Under the pieces are notes generated by a model. The model was not told the DNA's origin and searched no databases. It saw nothing but the letters and a program-made list of their open reading frames with translations. Positions 8,012 to 16,462 of a stretch of 41,391 bases of DNA are shown here, piece after piece. The position numbers and the translations under genes were made by a program. Position 1 is the first letter of the stretch; the number at the start of each line of letters is the position of its first letter. Origin of the DNA: JAENVT01 sp031424145. GTDB taxonomy: Bacteria; Actinomycetota; Acidimicrobiia; Acidimicrobiales; Ilumatobacteraceae. The stretch is taken from assembly GCA_031424145.1 (NCBI GenBank), contig JANPGV010000044.1, forward strand, positions 1 to 41,391, in the 5' to 3' direction.

Positions 8012-8369
8012 ATGGTCACAACGTAGTCACGAGAGACGAGGGCGGAGCGAACAGACCTCCTGTTTCATGCTCTGTCGGATTCGACCCGCCGGGACATCGT
8101 CCGTCTTGTGCTGCAAGGCGAGCACTCCGTCTCCGACCTGGCTCGCCGATACCCGATGAGCTTTGCCGCGGTGCAGAAGCACGTCGCTGTCCTCGAGCGG
8201 GCCGACCTCATCACCAAGCACCGGCGAGGCCGTGAGCGGATCGTGGGGGGCGGATCGACTCCGTGCGCGACGTCACCGCTTGCTCGACGACCTCGAGGCC
8301 AATTGGCGTGAACGAATACAACGATTCGGCCACGTGCTCGCCGGACACGACGAAGGAGAACAGCCATGA
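8012..8369 (+). pseudogene. ArsR-family HTH regulator, frameshifted and with early stop
   Basis: The reading frame shows a winged-helix ArsR domain: LFHALSDSTRRDIV, then SVSDLARRYPMSFAAVQKHV and LERADLITKHRRG. After the run of six G near 8247 the family sequence continues only in the next frame (RLRARRHRLLDDLEANWRERIQRFG). One extra G explains the break. At the 5' end, the ATG at 8012 is followed by an in-frame TAG at 8024, and no other ordinary start codon precedes the domain. The frame-corrected end (TGA at 8367-8369) overlaps the ATG of the SRPBCC remnant, the usual ArsR-SRPBCC (AHSA1) gene pair. Sequencing error in the G run is possible, but two lesions argue for decay. Confidence 0.72.
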
Positions 8370-8581
8370 CCCTGACCGACGTCCGCAAGGACCCGAGACC
8401 TGGCGGGACGGTCAGCTACTTCATGACCGACCCCGACGGCGACCAGCAACACGGATGGTGGAAGGTCACGGCCGTCGAGGAGCCTCATCGCCTCGTCGTC
8501 GAAGACGGCTTTGCCGACAAGGAGGGCACCCCCGACGTCACATTGCCGACAATGCGGTTCACCGTCACAGATGCCGGGTAG
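8366..8581 (+). pseudogene. AHSA1/SRPBCC protein remnant with internal deletion
   Basis: The 71-aa reading frame joins a typical start (MTLTDVRKD) directly to the middle of an AHSA1-like SRPBCC domain: RPGGTVSYFMTDPDGD, HGWWKVTAVEEPHRL, DGFADKEGTPD. The 40-50 residues normally between these parts (including the R-W-W segment) are missing, and the C-terminal third is absent. The reading frame ends 21 bp before ssrA. It follows the broken ArsR gene by a 4-bp overlap. The remnant is unlikely to fold. Confidence 0.7.
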
Positions 8582-8602
8582 GCTGCTCGAACAATCAAAC
8601 AT

Positions 8603-8989
8603 GGGGCTGACAGGTTTCGACATCAGTATCTGTGTTCGTGCGTGCGACCCGAGTTGCTCAGACTCGTAAAACGGGGCAAAAAATAGAATTGCCAACGAGC
8701 AGTTCACTCTCGCCGCCTAATTTTTAGGTGAGCGAAGAGACATCGTGACCAGAAATGGCGCACGGGGCCGATCCACCGCAGCCCGGCAACAGAAGCGGGG
8801 GATGACGGCGAGAAAGACCGCTGGCCGCAGGAAAGTCTGCTGACACTCGGCAAAGACCGGGCGTGGACCGCCGCTTGCGACGGTCAGCCGACCCGCCGGT
8901 CTCGCTGCGTCAGCGAGTGAGTCGGGAATGGTCGTAGCGCGAACGTTCACTGCCTGATGGACGGGGGTTCGATTCCCCCCAGCTCCACC
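8603..8989 (+). ncRNA. ssrA: Transfer-messenger RNA (tmRNA)
   Basis: The 5' end GGGGCTGACAGGTTTCGAC and 3' end with T-arm GGGTTCGATTCCCCCC and acceptor AGCTCC-A are diagnostic; 5' GGGGCU pairs with 3' AGCUCC. CC is encoded, but the final A of CCA is not (T at 8990). The tag reading frame is at 8691-8720: GCC AAC GAG CAG TTC ACT CTC GCC GCC TAA, giving tag A-ANEQFTLAA, short for an actinobacterium but ending in the usual LAA degron. A possible -10 box TAGGCT lies at 8579-8584. The 3' end is duplicated at 17,629, marking it as an integration site. Its protein partner smpB is at 5,226. Confidence 0.96.
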
Positions 8990-9190
8990 TTTTGTGCCAT
9001 CTACCAGGGACTTTGCGACAAGTGGACGGGGGAACACTCCCCCGTCCATCACACCAGGTCACCAAGCCCTTCACGATGGGAAACCGGCCGTGGCCAGGCC
9101 GGAGTAACCTGCACGCCGAAGTTGGCCGGAGCCGGTTCGCGGAATCAGGACGGAACTCGGACGGATCACGACGCGAATTGCGCTAGCCGT
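8965..9190 (+). repeat. Left direct repeat: tmRNA 3' end plus about 200 bp (putative attL)
   Basis: This 226-bp stretch is matched, with scattered differences, at 17,629-17,853 in the same orientation. Shared blocks include the T-arm/acceptor core GGGTTCGATTCCCCCC-AGCTCCA, TTTTGTGCCATCTACCAGG, the hairpin GGACGGGGGA-ACAC-TCCCCC, and the far end GGATCACGACG.GAATTGCGCTAGCCGT. Two GGACGG motifs lie 11 bp apart at 9148 and 9159. The 3' end of tmRNA is a classical target for site-specific integrases. Confidence 0.8.
9023..9048 (+). terminator. Strong stem-loop 33 bp after tmRNA
   Basis: The arms TGGACGGGGGA (9023-9033) and TCCCCCGTCCA (9038-9048) pair perfectly over 11 bp around an ACAC loop. No T-run follows, so it is at best an atypical terminator or a processing/stability element for ssrA. 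The same hairpin, with one unpaired A, recurs in the right repeat at 17,686-17,710, so it may instead belong to the mobile unit. Confidence 0.5.
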
Positions 9191-9634
9191 CGCTCTCGCA
9201 GAGCGACTCGTCGGCGCAAGAGTCTCGACTCGCCGATATTGAACGCCCCGTGGACCAGCTGCGTACGCCAAATCCAGCGGGTCCCCCATCGGATGAGACC
9301 AGCAGGGCGGGTTCCAGCTCCACTCCGATTGGTGTGTCCCGAAAGGCCGGCTGGGGGGCCGGCCGCCGGCGCTGGATCGCCTGGTCATCTGCGTCCTCGG
9401 ATCGGTCTTAATGGGGCAGTCTGGCCCTGCAGCTCGCCAGGTATGTGACGTGTCTCCAGGCTGGCGCATGCTGTGATACCGGGTGCTTCGCGTGCACGTT
9501 CGCTCCGCAAGTTCGGGGATTGATCGGGTTCGTGCGCTTGGCTCGGTGCACAAGACGGTTGTGGGTGGTAGCCACACTTGGGTCCACTAGCCCGCACGGT
9601 GGTCCCCTGGGCGGGGCGGCGTTATATAGAGGGT
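9191..9634. other. 444-bp stretch without a recognisable gene
   Basis: No supported coding region is seen on either strand. There is a GC-rich inverted repeat GGCCGGC-TGGGGG-GCCGGCC at 9345-9364. A short match to the att core lacking its middle (GGGTTC-CAGCTCCACT) lies near 9309-9324. The last bases, TTATATAGAGGGT, are AT-rich for this genome and directly precede the permease ATG, so the promoter of the ABC operon is probably there. Confidence 0.4.
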
Positions 9635-10672
9635 ATGTGGCGTGTCAGCATCCAGGATCTGCTCCATCGGCGACGTCGCTTCTTGCTCGCGGTGGCCGCA
9701 ACCGGGCTCGCATTCGGCATGTCGCTGTTGATGCAGGGCTTCGTCACCCACCTCGGCTGGGAAAGCCGTCACATGGTGGGTTTGTTCGGTGCCGACGAAT
9801 GGGTGGTGGCCGACGGTGGGACCGGACCGTTCACGACGATGACCTTTGTCGACGCTTCGGTGGTCAACGAACTTCGCACGCAGCCCGGTGTCCGACGGGC
9901 CGACCCGTTCGTTCAGGCACGTGAGATCCTGCATGGCCTCGATACGTTCGTCATCGGTGTCGAGTCCGGCGGTCTCGGTATTCCCGTCGCCGCGGACGGG
10001 CGTGCGCCGGCGAGCCCGGGTGAGGTCATGACGGCCACGATGCTCGGCTATCACCCGGGCGACCAGATCCAGTTGGCGGGCCGCTCGGCCACGGTGGTCG
10101 GGACGGTGGCCGACGCCAGTTACTACTTCGGTCAACCCACCGTCTTCGCGCTGTTGTCGGACGTTCAGGATCGCTACTTTTCTGGTCAGCGCGTGGCCAA
10201 CGGCGTTGCGGTGTCCGGAGCAATCGACCCACCTGCCGGTATGCGCGTGCTGACCAACAGGCAGGCGATCGCCGATATTGACCGACCGCAGAAGTCGGGG
10301 CGCCAGAGCGTCGTGATCCTGGATATGTTGCTGTGGATCATGGCCGCCGGGATTGTGGCGACGATGGTGTACCTGATCGCCCTCGAACGGACTCGTGATG
10401 TCGCCGTGATGAAGGCGATGGGCGTCGCCAGTCGAACCCTGTTCGGCAGCGTCGCTCTGCATGGCCTCGTGCTGTCGGCGGCTGCTCTAGTGGTCGGGGT
10501 CGCCGCCGCACTCTTGCTCGCCCCCGTGTTTCCGTTCACGATGCGCCTCGAGGTCACTGCGGTCTTCAAGGTCGGTCTCGTCGCCGGCGCTGTGGGGCTT
10601 CTGGCCTCGCTGATCGGGTATCGGCGAGCTGTGGGCGTCGACCCCGCCGTGGCCTTCGGCAGGTCGGCATGA
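9635..10672 (+). CDS. FtsX/MacB-type ABC transporter permease
   Basis: The 345-aa membrane protein has one N-terminal helix (LLAVAATGLAFGMSLLM), a long extracytoplasmic domain (about residues 45-220) and three C-terminal helices, with the FtsX pattern ERTRDVAVMKAMGVASRTLFGSV before the second helix of that group. Permeases of this class work with one ATPase to drive lipoprotein or small-molecule export without carrying substrate through the membrane core. I chose the ATG at 9635; a longer frame from 9578 adds no conserved sequence. The stop overlaps the ATPase start by 4 bp (ATGA), so the pair is translationally coupled. Confidence 0.88.
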   Translation: MWRVSIQDLLHRRRRFLLAVAATGLAFGMSLLMQGFVTHLGWESRHMVGLFGADEWVVADGGTGPFTTMTFVDASVVNELRTQPGVRRADPFVQAREILHGLDTFVIGVESGGLGIPVAADGRAPASPGEVMTATMLGYHPGDQIQLAGRSATVVGTVADASYYFGQPTVFALLSDVQDRYFSGQRVANGVAVSGAIDPPAGMRVLTNRQAIADIDRPQKSGRQSVVILDMLLWIMAAGIVATMVYLIALERTRDVAVMKAMGVASRTLFGSVALHGLVLSAAALVVGVAAALLLAPVFPFTMRLEVTAVFKVGLVAGAVGLLASLIGYRRAVGVDPAVAFGRSA

Positions 10673-11691
10673 GCGCGTTGACAGTGAGGGACGTGACGTT
10701 GAGGTACGACACCGGCGGGTACGAGGTCACGCCCGTGCGGGACCTGTCCTTTGAGGCAGATGATGGCGAACTCGTCCTCTTGCTCGGTGCGAGTGGATGT
10801 GGCAAGACGACCCTGTTGTCGGCGCTGGCCTCGCTGCTGGCGCCCGCCGCTGGCTCGATCCGCTTGGGCGACGTCGAGGTCACCACGTTGCGGGGTTCTG
10901 CGCTTGCCGACTACCGGCGACGATCGATCGGCGTGGTCTTCCAGTCGTTCAACCTCTTGGCGAGCTTGACCGCCGTGGACAACGTGGCGATGGCGCTCTG
11001 GAACGACGGTCGCACCGGTCGCCAGGGGCGAGCTCGGGCTGCCGAACTACTGGGACGGCTCGGTCTGGAGGACCGGCTGCACCATCGACCGGCGCAGTTG
11101 TCTGGTGGGCAGCAGCAGCGTGTTTCAATCGCCCGAGCCCTTGCACTCGACCCGTTGATGCTCCTGGCTGACGAGCCGACGGCGCACCTCGACTACGTAC
11201 AAGTGGAGGCGGTGCTGCACTTGTTGCGCACCATCGCCGCCCCTGGCCGCATCGTCGTGGTTGCCACCCACGACGAGAGACTCCTGCCGTTGGCCGATCG
11301 GGTCGTGGAACTGTCGTCTCGTACGTTGGCACGGCCTATTGAGCCGGTTCGACGCGAGCTGGCCGAGGGCGACCTGTTGTTCTCCGAAGGAGATTCTGGT
11401 GACTACGTGTACGTCGTCGAGCGTGGAGAGGTGGCGTTGGTGCGTCGCCGCGGTGAGGGGACCGACGAGGTCTTCACCCGGGTTGGCCCCGGCAGCTACT
11501 TCGGCGAACTGGCCCCACTGTACGGCACCCTTCGCTCGGCATCGGCGCAGGCGACCGCGCCGACTGTCGTCGTTGGCTACGGCGTACAGGAGTTCCGTCG
11601 TCTCGGCGGAGCGGCACGGCTCGAAAACCACTTCGGTCAAGCGGCCCAGCATGTCGGCTTATCAGTGCCCCCTGTGATCGTGAAATCTTAG
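10669..11691 (+). CDS. ABC ATPase fused to a cyclic-nucleotide-binding domain
   Basis: Residues 1-220 form a MacB/LolD-type ATPase: Walker A GASGCGKTT (40-48), Q-loop VVFQSFNLL, signature LSGGQQQRVSIARAL, Walker B LMLLADEPTAHLD and the H-loop histidine in VATHDERLL. Residues about 225-325 form a cNMP-binding domain: GDLLFSEGDSGDYVYVVERGEV, then the phosphate-binding cassette FGELAPLYGTLRSASA, which keeps the Glu and Arg that contact cyclic nucleotide. The transporter may thus respond to cAMP or cGMP at the inner membrane, an inference. It is coupled to the permease by a 4-bp overlap. The usual length of such ATPases is about 230 aa; this one has 340. Confidence 0.9.
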   Translation: MSALTVRDVTLRYDTGGYEVTPVRDLSFEADDGELVLLLGASGCGKTTLLSALASLLAPAAGSIRLGDVEVTTLRGSALADYRRRSIGVVFQSFNLLASLTAVDNVAMALWNDGRTGRQGRARAAELLGRLGLEDRLHHRPAQLSGGQQQRVSIARALALDPLMLLADEPTAHLDYVQVEAVLHLLRTIAAPGRIVVVATHDERLLPLADRVVELSSRTLARPIEPVRRELAEGDLLFSEGDSGDYVYVVERGEVALVRRRGEGTDEVFTRVGPGSYFGELAPLYGTLRSASAQATAPTVVVGYGVQEFRRLGGAARLENHFGQAAQHVGLSVPPVIVKS

Positions 11692-11873
11692 CCTCGATGC
11701 ACCGATTTGATGGATGGTTTCAGCGCGTTTCTGTGGTTTCTACACCCATCGACGTTGACGCGCGCTGAGGGTTGACAAGAGTTGGACCGAGGGGTGTTCG
11801 ATTTCCTGGTGCGCCGGGGCGCATCTGAGATCGGGGACTTGCGATGATTGCAGTAGACACATCGGCGACGAGA

Positions 11874-12121
11874 ACGATCAATGCGTTCGACACGCGCAAC
11901 GGGCACTCCGAGGCACGGTCAGCGACGCGCAGGGCGAACCCATCGTCAACCCGGGTCTCTGGGGTCTGGCGTTCGGGAATGGCACGATCGGCACGCACGA
12001 TACGTTGTTGTTCGCTGCGGGCATCGGCTAGCTCCCGGCGGGTTCGGTGACGAGATACGCCCACGGCCTCGTCGGCCTGATCGAACCCGTCGATCACGAT
12101 CACGAGGGCGATGGCGACTAG
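11874..12121 (+). pseudogene. Decayed TIGR03118-family protein fragment
   Basis: Short coding blocks in shifted frames resemble the C-terminal part of the secreted TIGR03118 family: TINAFDTRNG in one frame, then after a one-base shift LRGTVSDAQGEPIV, NPGLWGLAFGNGT and DTLLFAAGIG, an in-frame TAG at 12029, and then RYAHGLVGLIEPVD up to a TAG at 12119. The pieces are collinear with the family, so this is a broken gene rather than chance. The N-terminal two thirds are absent. The flanks (11,692-11,873 and 12,122-12,392) show no supported gene. Confidence 0.58.
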
Positions 12122-12392
12122 GCCGGAGAGCGTCACTTCGACAAACCTTGGACATCGAAACACATGGACGACGTTGGTTCCGACGCCTGGTTCAGAACCG
12201 ATCCACAGGTACCTGACGCCGCGTGGTTCGAACCTGATCCGCCAAACAGACATGCCCCCAATCGCCGCTGCTGGGCCAGCGCCAGCCGATCGGATTCCGA
12301 ATCGACGCACGAGGTTGGGGTGCTGACACCAGTATCGAGACTCTGGATGCCCCCCTTTCGGTGACCGCCCTACGAGAGGAACATGGCGCGTG

Positions 12393-14897
12393 ATGTCGGC
12401 CGTGTGGATGATTGCTCGCAGTCAGCTGCGGCGGCGCCGTGGAGCGACCGTCGTGCTCGCAATGCTCGTGGGGCTGGCGGGCGCGGTCGTCATCGCTGCC
12501 GTGGCCGGTGCCAGCCGCACGGACACGGCGATGGGGCGCTTCGTGGCCTACAGCCGGCCCGAGGACCTGTTCGCCGTCGTAAACGGGGCCCAGGGTGACC
12601 CATCGGATCCGGCCGTGGTCGCCCAGGCCCTGGCCACCCGTGCCCGGGTGCTCGCCCTCCCGCAGATCGCAGAGGTCGGTCGGTCCCCGTACCTACTCTT
12701 GTCGCCTGACAAGGCCGGTAAGGAGGTCGGCGCCATCAACCCCTTCGGCGCCGCTGACGACCACGTCTTTCGCACGATGGACCGGCCCCTCCTCCTCCAC
12801 GGCCGCTTCGCCCGCCCCGACCGGCCCGACGAAGTGGTCGTCGACGACTTCACCGCCGCCGAGCGCCAGCTGCAGGTCGGCAGCCGGGTGACGATGTGGG
12901 CATTCTCCTTCGAGCAGACGATTGACACCGCCAGGGCCGGCTTTGGGAAGATACCTGCCCCCGAGGGACCGTCGTACACCTTCAGCGTCGTGGGCGTGGT
13001 ACGGCTTCCCAACACGGTGAACGCCCCGCCCGCCGCCGTCGCCCGTGACGCGAACTTTATCGGCCAGGGAGCGATGATCCTCACGCCCGCTTTCTTGCGC
13101 CAGTTCGCCAGGGACCAGGGCGTGCCCGAGGAGGTGCTGGGCGGAATGGAAGGATTCCGCATCCGCCTTCGTCACGGCCTGGCCGACCTGCCCGCCTTCG
13201 AACAGGCGCTCCGCGGCGTCGTCAGTCCCGGCGACGGTCAGGTCCATGTCGGCTCAGACATCCAGAACGCAGCTGACAAGGCCCACCGGGCCATCCACTT
13301 GGAGGCGCTCGCCCTTCTCCTGTTCGCCGGCCTGGCGGGACTGGCCGCCCTGCTCGTGCTCGGCCAAGCGCTGAGCCGCCAGGTGGCCGCTGACGCCGCC
13401 GACAACCCGACGCTCGCTGCCTTAGGCCTGAGCCGCCGCGCGCTGGTTCTGGCCCCCCTTGTACGCGCCGGCCTCATCGGCCTCGTGGGCGCCGCCGCCG
13501 CCGTGGCGGTCGCCGTGGCCCTCTCGCCGCTCGCACCGATCGGCCTCGCCCGCCGAGCCGAGAGCCACCCGGGCTTGTCGATCAACGTCGCCGTGCTTGG
13601 CCTCGGCTTCGTCTCCGTCGCCGCCCTCGCCGTCGTGCGGAGCCTCGTGCCGGCGTGGCGTGCTGCCCGCACCCTGCCCAAGGACCACCTCGAGCGAGCG
13701 CCAGCCCGACCCGGTCCCCTTGGCGCGGTCGTGGCCGGCGTGGGTCTAGGCCCGGCGGCTGTGGTTGGGGTGCGGATGTCGTTCGAGCGCGGCCGCGGGC
13801 TCGCCGTCCGCGCCTCCCTGTTGGGCACTTCGTTGGCCGTGGCGGGCGTGGTGGCGGCGATGACCTTCGCAGTCAGCCTTCAGTACCTCGTCGACACGCC
13901 CCGCCAACAGGGGTGGAACTGGGACGTGGTCGTCGGCAATCCGAACACCCAGGCCCTCGCCGGGGACCCAGCTGCGGAGACGCTCCACACCGAGATGACC
14001 CGGCTGCTGGCCACGAACAAGAACGTGAGCGCCTTTTCGGGATTCGCCCTCACCGACGGGATCACCGTCGACGGGCATCCGGTCGACATCGCCGGCGTCG
14101 AGATGGTCAAGGGTTCGGTGTTCCCGGTGGTCGTGGAGGGACGCGCCCCGGTTGCGGCCGACGAGATCGTGCTGGGCCGGGACGCCCTCGCCCAGGTGCA
14201 CAAGGGCATCGGCCAGAGCGTCACCGCCAGCGCCGGCGCGCAACGCACCACCATGAGGATCGTCGGCCAGATATTGGCGCCCACCGCCGGGGACTTGTCG
14301 TCACGCCTGTCGCGTGGCGGCGCCACCACGCTGGCCGGCTTGCGGAGCCTGCTCCCCGACACGCCGGTCCTCCAGTTCGCCGTCCGGTACCAACCCGGAA
14401 TCGACGGCCAAGTTGCGTTGCGCTCGCTCTTGGACGACTTCGGCCGCGTGGTGCTGCGCCCCTACCCGGGCGGCGAGGTCGGCGACCTCGCTCAGGTGGA
14501 CTTCCTGCCCTATGTGCTGGCGGGGTTCCTGGTGGTGCTGGCTGTCGGCGCGCTGGGGCTGACGCTTGTGGGCTCGGTGCGACGGCACCGCCGCGACCTT
14601 GCCGTGCTCAGGACCATAGGCTTCGTGCGCCTGCAGGTGTGGGAAACCGTTTCGTGGCAGGCGACGACTCTGGCCGTCGGCGCTGTCGTGATTGGCGTCC
14701 CATGCGGCGTCGCCCTCGGGCGCTGGACCTGGCATCTCGTCGCCAGCGGCATCGGCAGCGTTTCTCCCCCGATCGTGCCGCTGGCCGCGGTACTCCTTGT
14801 CGTTCCCGTCACGGTCTTGCTCGCCAACTTGCTAGCCGGGGGCCCGGCCTGGGCAGCCGGTCACGACCGCCCGGCGGAGGCGCTCCGGACCGAGTAA
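12393..14897 (+). CDS. Large two-module FtsX-type ABC permease
   Basis: The 834-aa protein has an N-terminal helix (VVLAMLVGLAGAVVIAAVAG), a first extracytoplasmic domain, a central block of helices (about residues 305-470) with FtsX sequence, a second extracytoplasmic domain (about 500-700), and three C-terminal helices with RRHRRDLAVLRTIGFVRLQV. This is the duplicated FtsX/MacB-like layout of about 800 residues. It may use the ATPase encoded at 10,669, since none lies beside it. Start: ATG at 12393, or the GTG at 12390 that lies 9 bases after AGAGGA. Its heavy use of GCC, CTG and CGC looks more biased than the neighbouring genes, hinting at a separate origin. Confidence 0.86.
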   Translation: MSAVWMIARSQLRRRRGATVVLAMLVGLAGAVVIAAVAGASRTDTAMGRFVAYSRPEDLFAVVNGAQGDPSDPAVVAQALATRARVLALPQIAEVGRSPYLLLSPDKAGKEVGAINPFGAADDHVFRTMDRPLLLHGRFARPDRPDEVVVDDFTAAERQLQVGSRVTMWAFSFEQTIDTARAGFGKIPAPEGPSYTFSVVGVVRLPNTVNAPPAAVARDANFIGQGAMILTPAFLRQFARDQGVPEEVLGGMEGFRIRLRHGLADLPAFEQALRGVVSPGDGQVHVGSDIQNAADKAHRAIHLEALALLLFAGLAGLAALLVLGQALSRQVAADAADNPTLAALGLSRRALVLAPLVRAGLIGLVGAAAAVAVAVALSPLAPIGLARRAESHPGLSINVAVLGLGFVSVAALAVVRSLVPAWRAARTLPKDHLERAPARPGPLGAVVAGVGLGPAAVVGVRMSFERGRGLAVRASLLGTSLAVAGVVAAMTFAVSLQYLVDTPRQQGWNWDVVVGNPNTQALAGDPAAETLHTEMTRLLATNKNVSAFSGFALTDGITVDGHPVDIAGVEMVKGSVFPVVVEGRAPVAADEIVLGRDALAQVHKGIGQSVTASAGAQRTTMRIVGQILAPTAGDLSSRLSRGGATTLAGLRSLLPDTPVLQFAVRYQPGIDGQVALRSLLDDFGRVVLRPYPGGEVGDLAQVDFLPYVLAGFLVVLAVGALGLTLVGSVRRHRRDLAVLRTIGFVRLQVWETVSWQATTLAVGAVVIGVPCGVALGRWTWHLVASGIGSVSPPIVPLAAVLLVVPVTVLLANLLAGGPAWAAGHDRPAEALRTE

Positions 14898-15021
14898 CAG
14901 GAGCCACCGTTGAGATCGACGAACAGCAACAAGCACGCTTAGGCTGCGCGCTTGGGTGCTGGCTTCGCGGCGCACTCGTCGGTTGCCCTTTCGACTCGAC
15001 GGTTAGTTGTGCTCGTGGCGG

Positions 15022-15363
15022 ATGGAGCTCGTCGCCGCTCTCGTTGATCTGATCGATGCATCGATCGCTGACTGGAACGCCGAGTTCGAGGTGCTGCTGT
15101 TCAACAGTGCCGATCCGGCCGTGATCGCGCAACTGATCAGCGAGCGCGTGACGCAAACGATGCCGCGGCCGTGTCGGCCACGTTCACCGACCGGTGTTGG
15201 CATCGTGGTCGGTCTCGACCTCGACGACGGGAGTCGCGACGTGCTGAATGTCGCGCGTTCTGTGCGCGTAGCGATGTTGACTCCGCATGTTGAGCGAGGG
15301 GAACCTAATGCGCTGGCTCGACCGCGCTGTTCGAACAGGCAGCAAGATCACCTAGACGCCTGA
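15022..15363 (+). pseudogene. Short uncharacterised reading frame, possible gene remnant
   Basis: I do not recognise this 113-aa frame with certainty. It begins MELVAALVDLIDASIADWN and contains GVGIVVGLDLDDGSRDVLNVAR, which looks like the first strands of a phosphotransferase-type kinase domain (pattern G-x-x-x-x-LDLDDG-x-x-x-V-x-K). The rest of such a domain is missing and the 3' end overlaps the hemerythrin gene on the other strand. It lies in an otherwise empty 407-bp gap (14,898-15,304). It may be non-coding. Confidence 0.25.
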
Positions 15364-16462
15364 GATCGTCGACTAGGGCTGCGGTGCGTTCGCGGTGTGC
15401 TGGTAGCAGGAAGCCGTACGCGAGTGCTAGCAGCTTCGGGCCACGTACGACCATGAACGATTGCTCGATCTCAGTCGTATTGCCCGTTCGCTGGAGCCGG
15501 ATCTTCCACTCGGTGCTGTCGGGGTAAAGCGCGGTGGGCACGGTACGCCACACCAGCTCGTATGGCTTGGCCGTGACGATCTCGCACACGCGACCCCAGC
15601 GGAAAGCTCCTTGCTTGTTCCGGCCGCGAAACCGCGCTCCCGGCGTGGCCGCCGTCGCCCCGTCGAGCCAGGCGACGCCAACGCACTCGTGGCTCCACTC
15701 GCCAACCCGGGTCACGTCACGCACAACATCCCATACCGCGTCGAGATCGGCGTCGACACTGACTTGGCACTGACCACTCATCTGAACGCCGCGACCCCGT
15801 CGATTGGGCATACCCCAGCAGGCGGCCGCTCTGCGCCGATATGACCCCACGAATCCATGGACGAGGATGAATCGAGGAATGGCCGAAACGAGGCCAACGA
15901 CGCGCTGTCGATCCTCGGGACTGGCGCCGTCGATGAGCCAGTGACCCTCGAACCCGAGTTCGGCCGACGACTTCCCCTTGAGGTTGTACTGCTCCTCCAG
16001 CTTTCGCCACTCGGAGTCGGTGACCACCGACGAGACCACAGGCATCATCTCGTTCTCTTCACGCTCGAGGTGCGGCAGCAGCACGTTCGAGAGACTCGCC
16101 ACCGCGGCAATCAATCGCTGGTCCGGGCCGTCTCGGCCTGATGACTCGCCCGCGGCGGCCTCGACTTCCGCGATTGCCGACGCGACCGCTCGATGGTCCG
16201 CGTCGATCGCGTCGAGTAGCTCGGCTGCAGCTGGATCTCGATCGCGCACGAGCGGGTACAGGCCATCGTCCTCTGATCGGTGGTGCGCGTGAAGGAACGA
16301 CATCATCCATTCCAGGTGACGGGCAATAGCGAGCTGTTGCGCCGGCGGTCGGGGCGGACTGTCGTTGAGTGCAATCTCAGCGCGATGCAGATCACGCCGC
16401 AAAGCGCTATGCACGATGCGCATCATGTTTGTATCGGCGGGTGCTTCCGGTTTGGTCGTCAT
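15305..16462 (-). CDS. Hemerythrin-domain protein fused to an SRPBCC domain
   Basis: The 385-aa protein has an N-terminal hemerythrin-like (HHE) four-helix domain (about residues 10-170) with candidate iron ligands in IVHSALRRDLHR, FLHAHHRSEDDGLYP, DADHRAV and LLPHLEREENEM. A linker (FILVHGFVGSYRRRAAACWG) leads to a C-terminal SRPBCC domain (about 230-380) with DLDAVWDVVRDVTRVGEWSHE and GARFRGRNKQGAFRWGR. The first may bind O2, NO or sense redox; the second binds hydrophobic ligands. These domains may be separate genes in relatives, but here one frame is open across both. The ATG overlaps the TetR stop (ATGA), so the TetR protein probably controls it. Confidence 0.84.
   Translation of the reverse strand: MTTKPEAPADTNMMRIVHSALRRDLHRAEIALNDSPPRPPAQQLAIARHLEWMMSFLHAHHRSEDDGLYPLVRDRDPAAAELLDAIDADHRAVASAIAEVEAAAGESSGRDGPDQRLIAAVASLSNVLLPHLEREENEMMPVVSSVVTDSEWRKLEEQYNLKGKSSAELGFEGHWLIDGASPEDRQRVVGLVSAIPRFILVHGFVGSYRRRAAACWGMPNRRGRGVQMSGQCQVSVDADLDAVWDVVRDVTRVGEWSHECVGVAWLDGATAATPGARFRGRNKQGAFRWGRVCEIVTAKPYELVWRTVPTALYPDSTEWKIRLQRTGNTTEIEQSFMVVRGPKLLALAYGFLLPAHRERTAALVDDLRRLGDLAACSNSAVEPAH

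Noticed and set aside
9345..9364. GC hairpin as a rho-independent terminator
   Set aside because: No T-run follows and no transcribed gene ends just before it; probably chance in GC-rich sequence.
9071..9577. 168-aa leftward open frame across the left repeat
   Set aside because: It runs through tmRNA-flanking and repeat sequence, lacks any family pattern and has no start signal; a by-product of high GC.
11720..12310. 196-aa leftward frame opposite the TIGR03118 remnant
   Set aside because: The conserved blocks lie on the plus strand; the opposite frame has no recognisable motif.
13655..15052. 465-aa frame on the plus strand overlapping the large permease
   Set aside because: Shadow frame rich in Arg/Gly/Pro within a clear FtsX permease gene.
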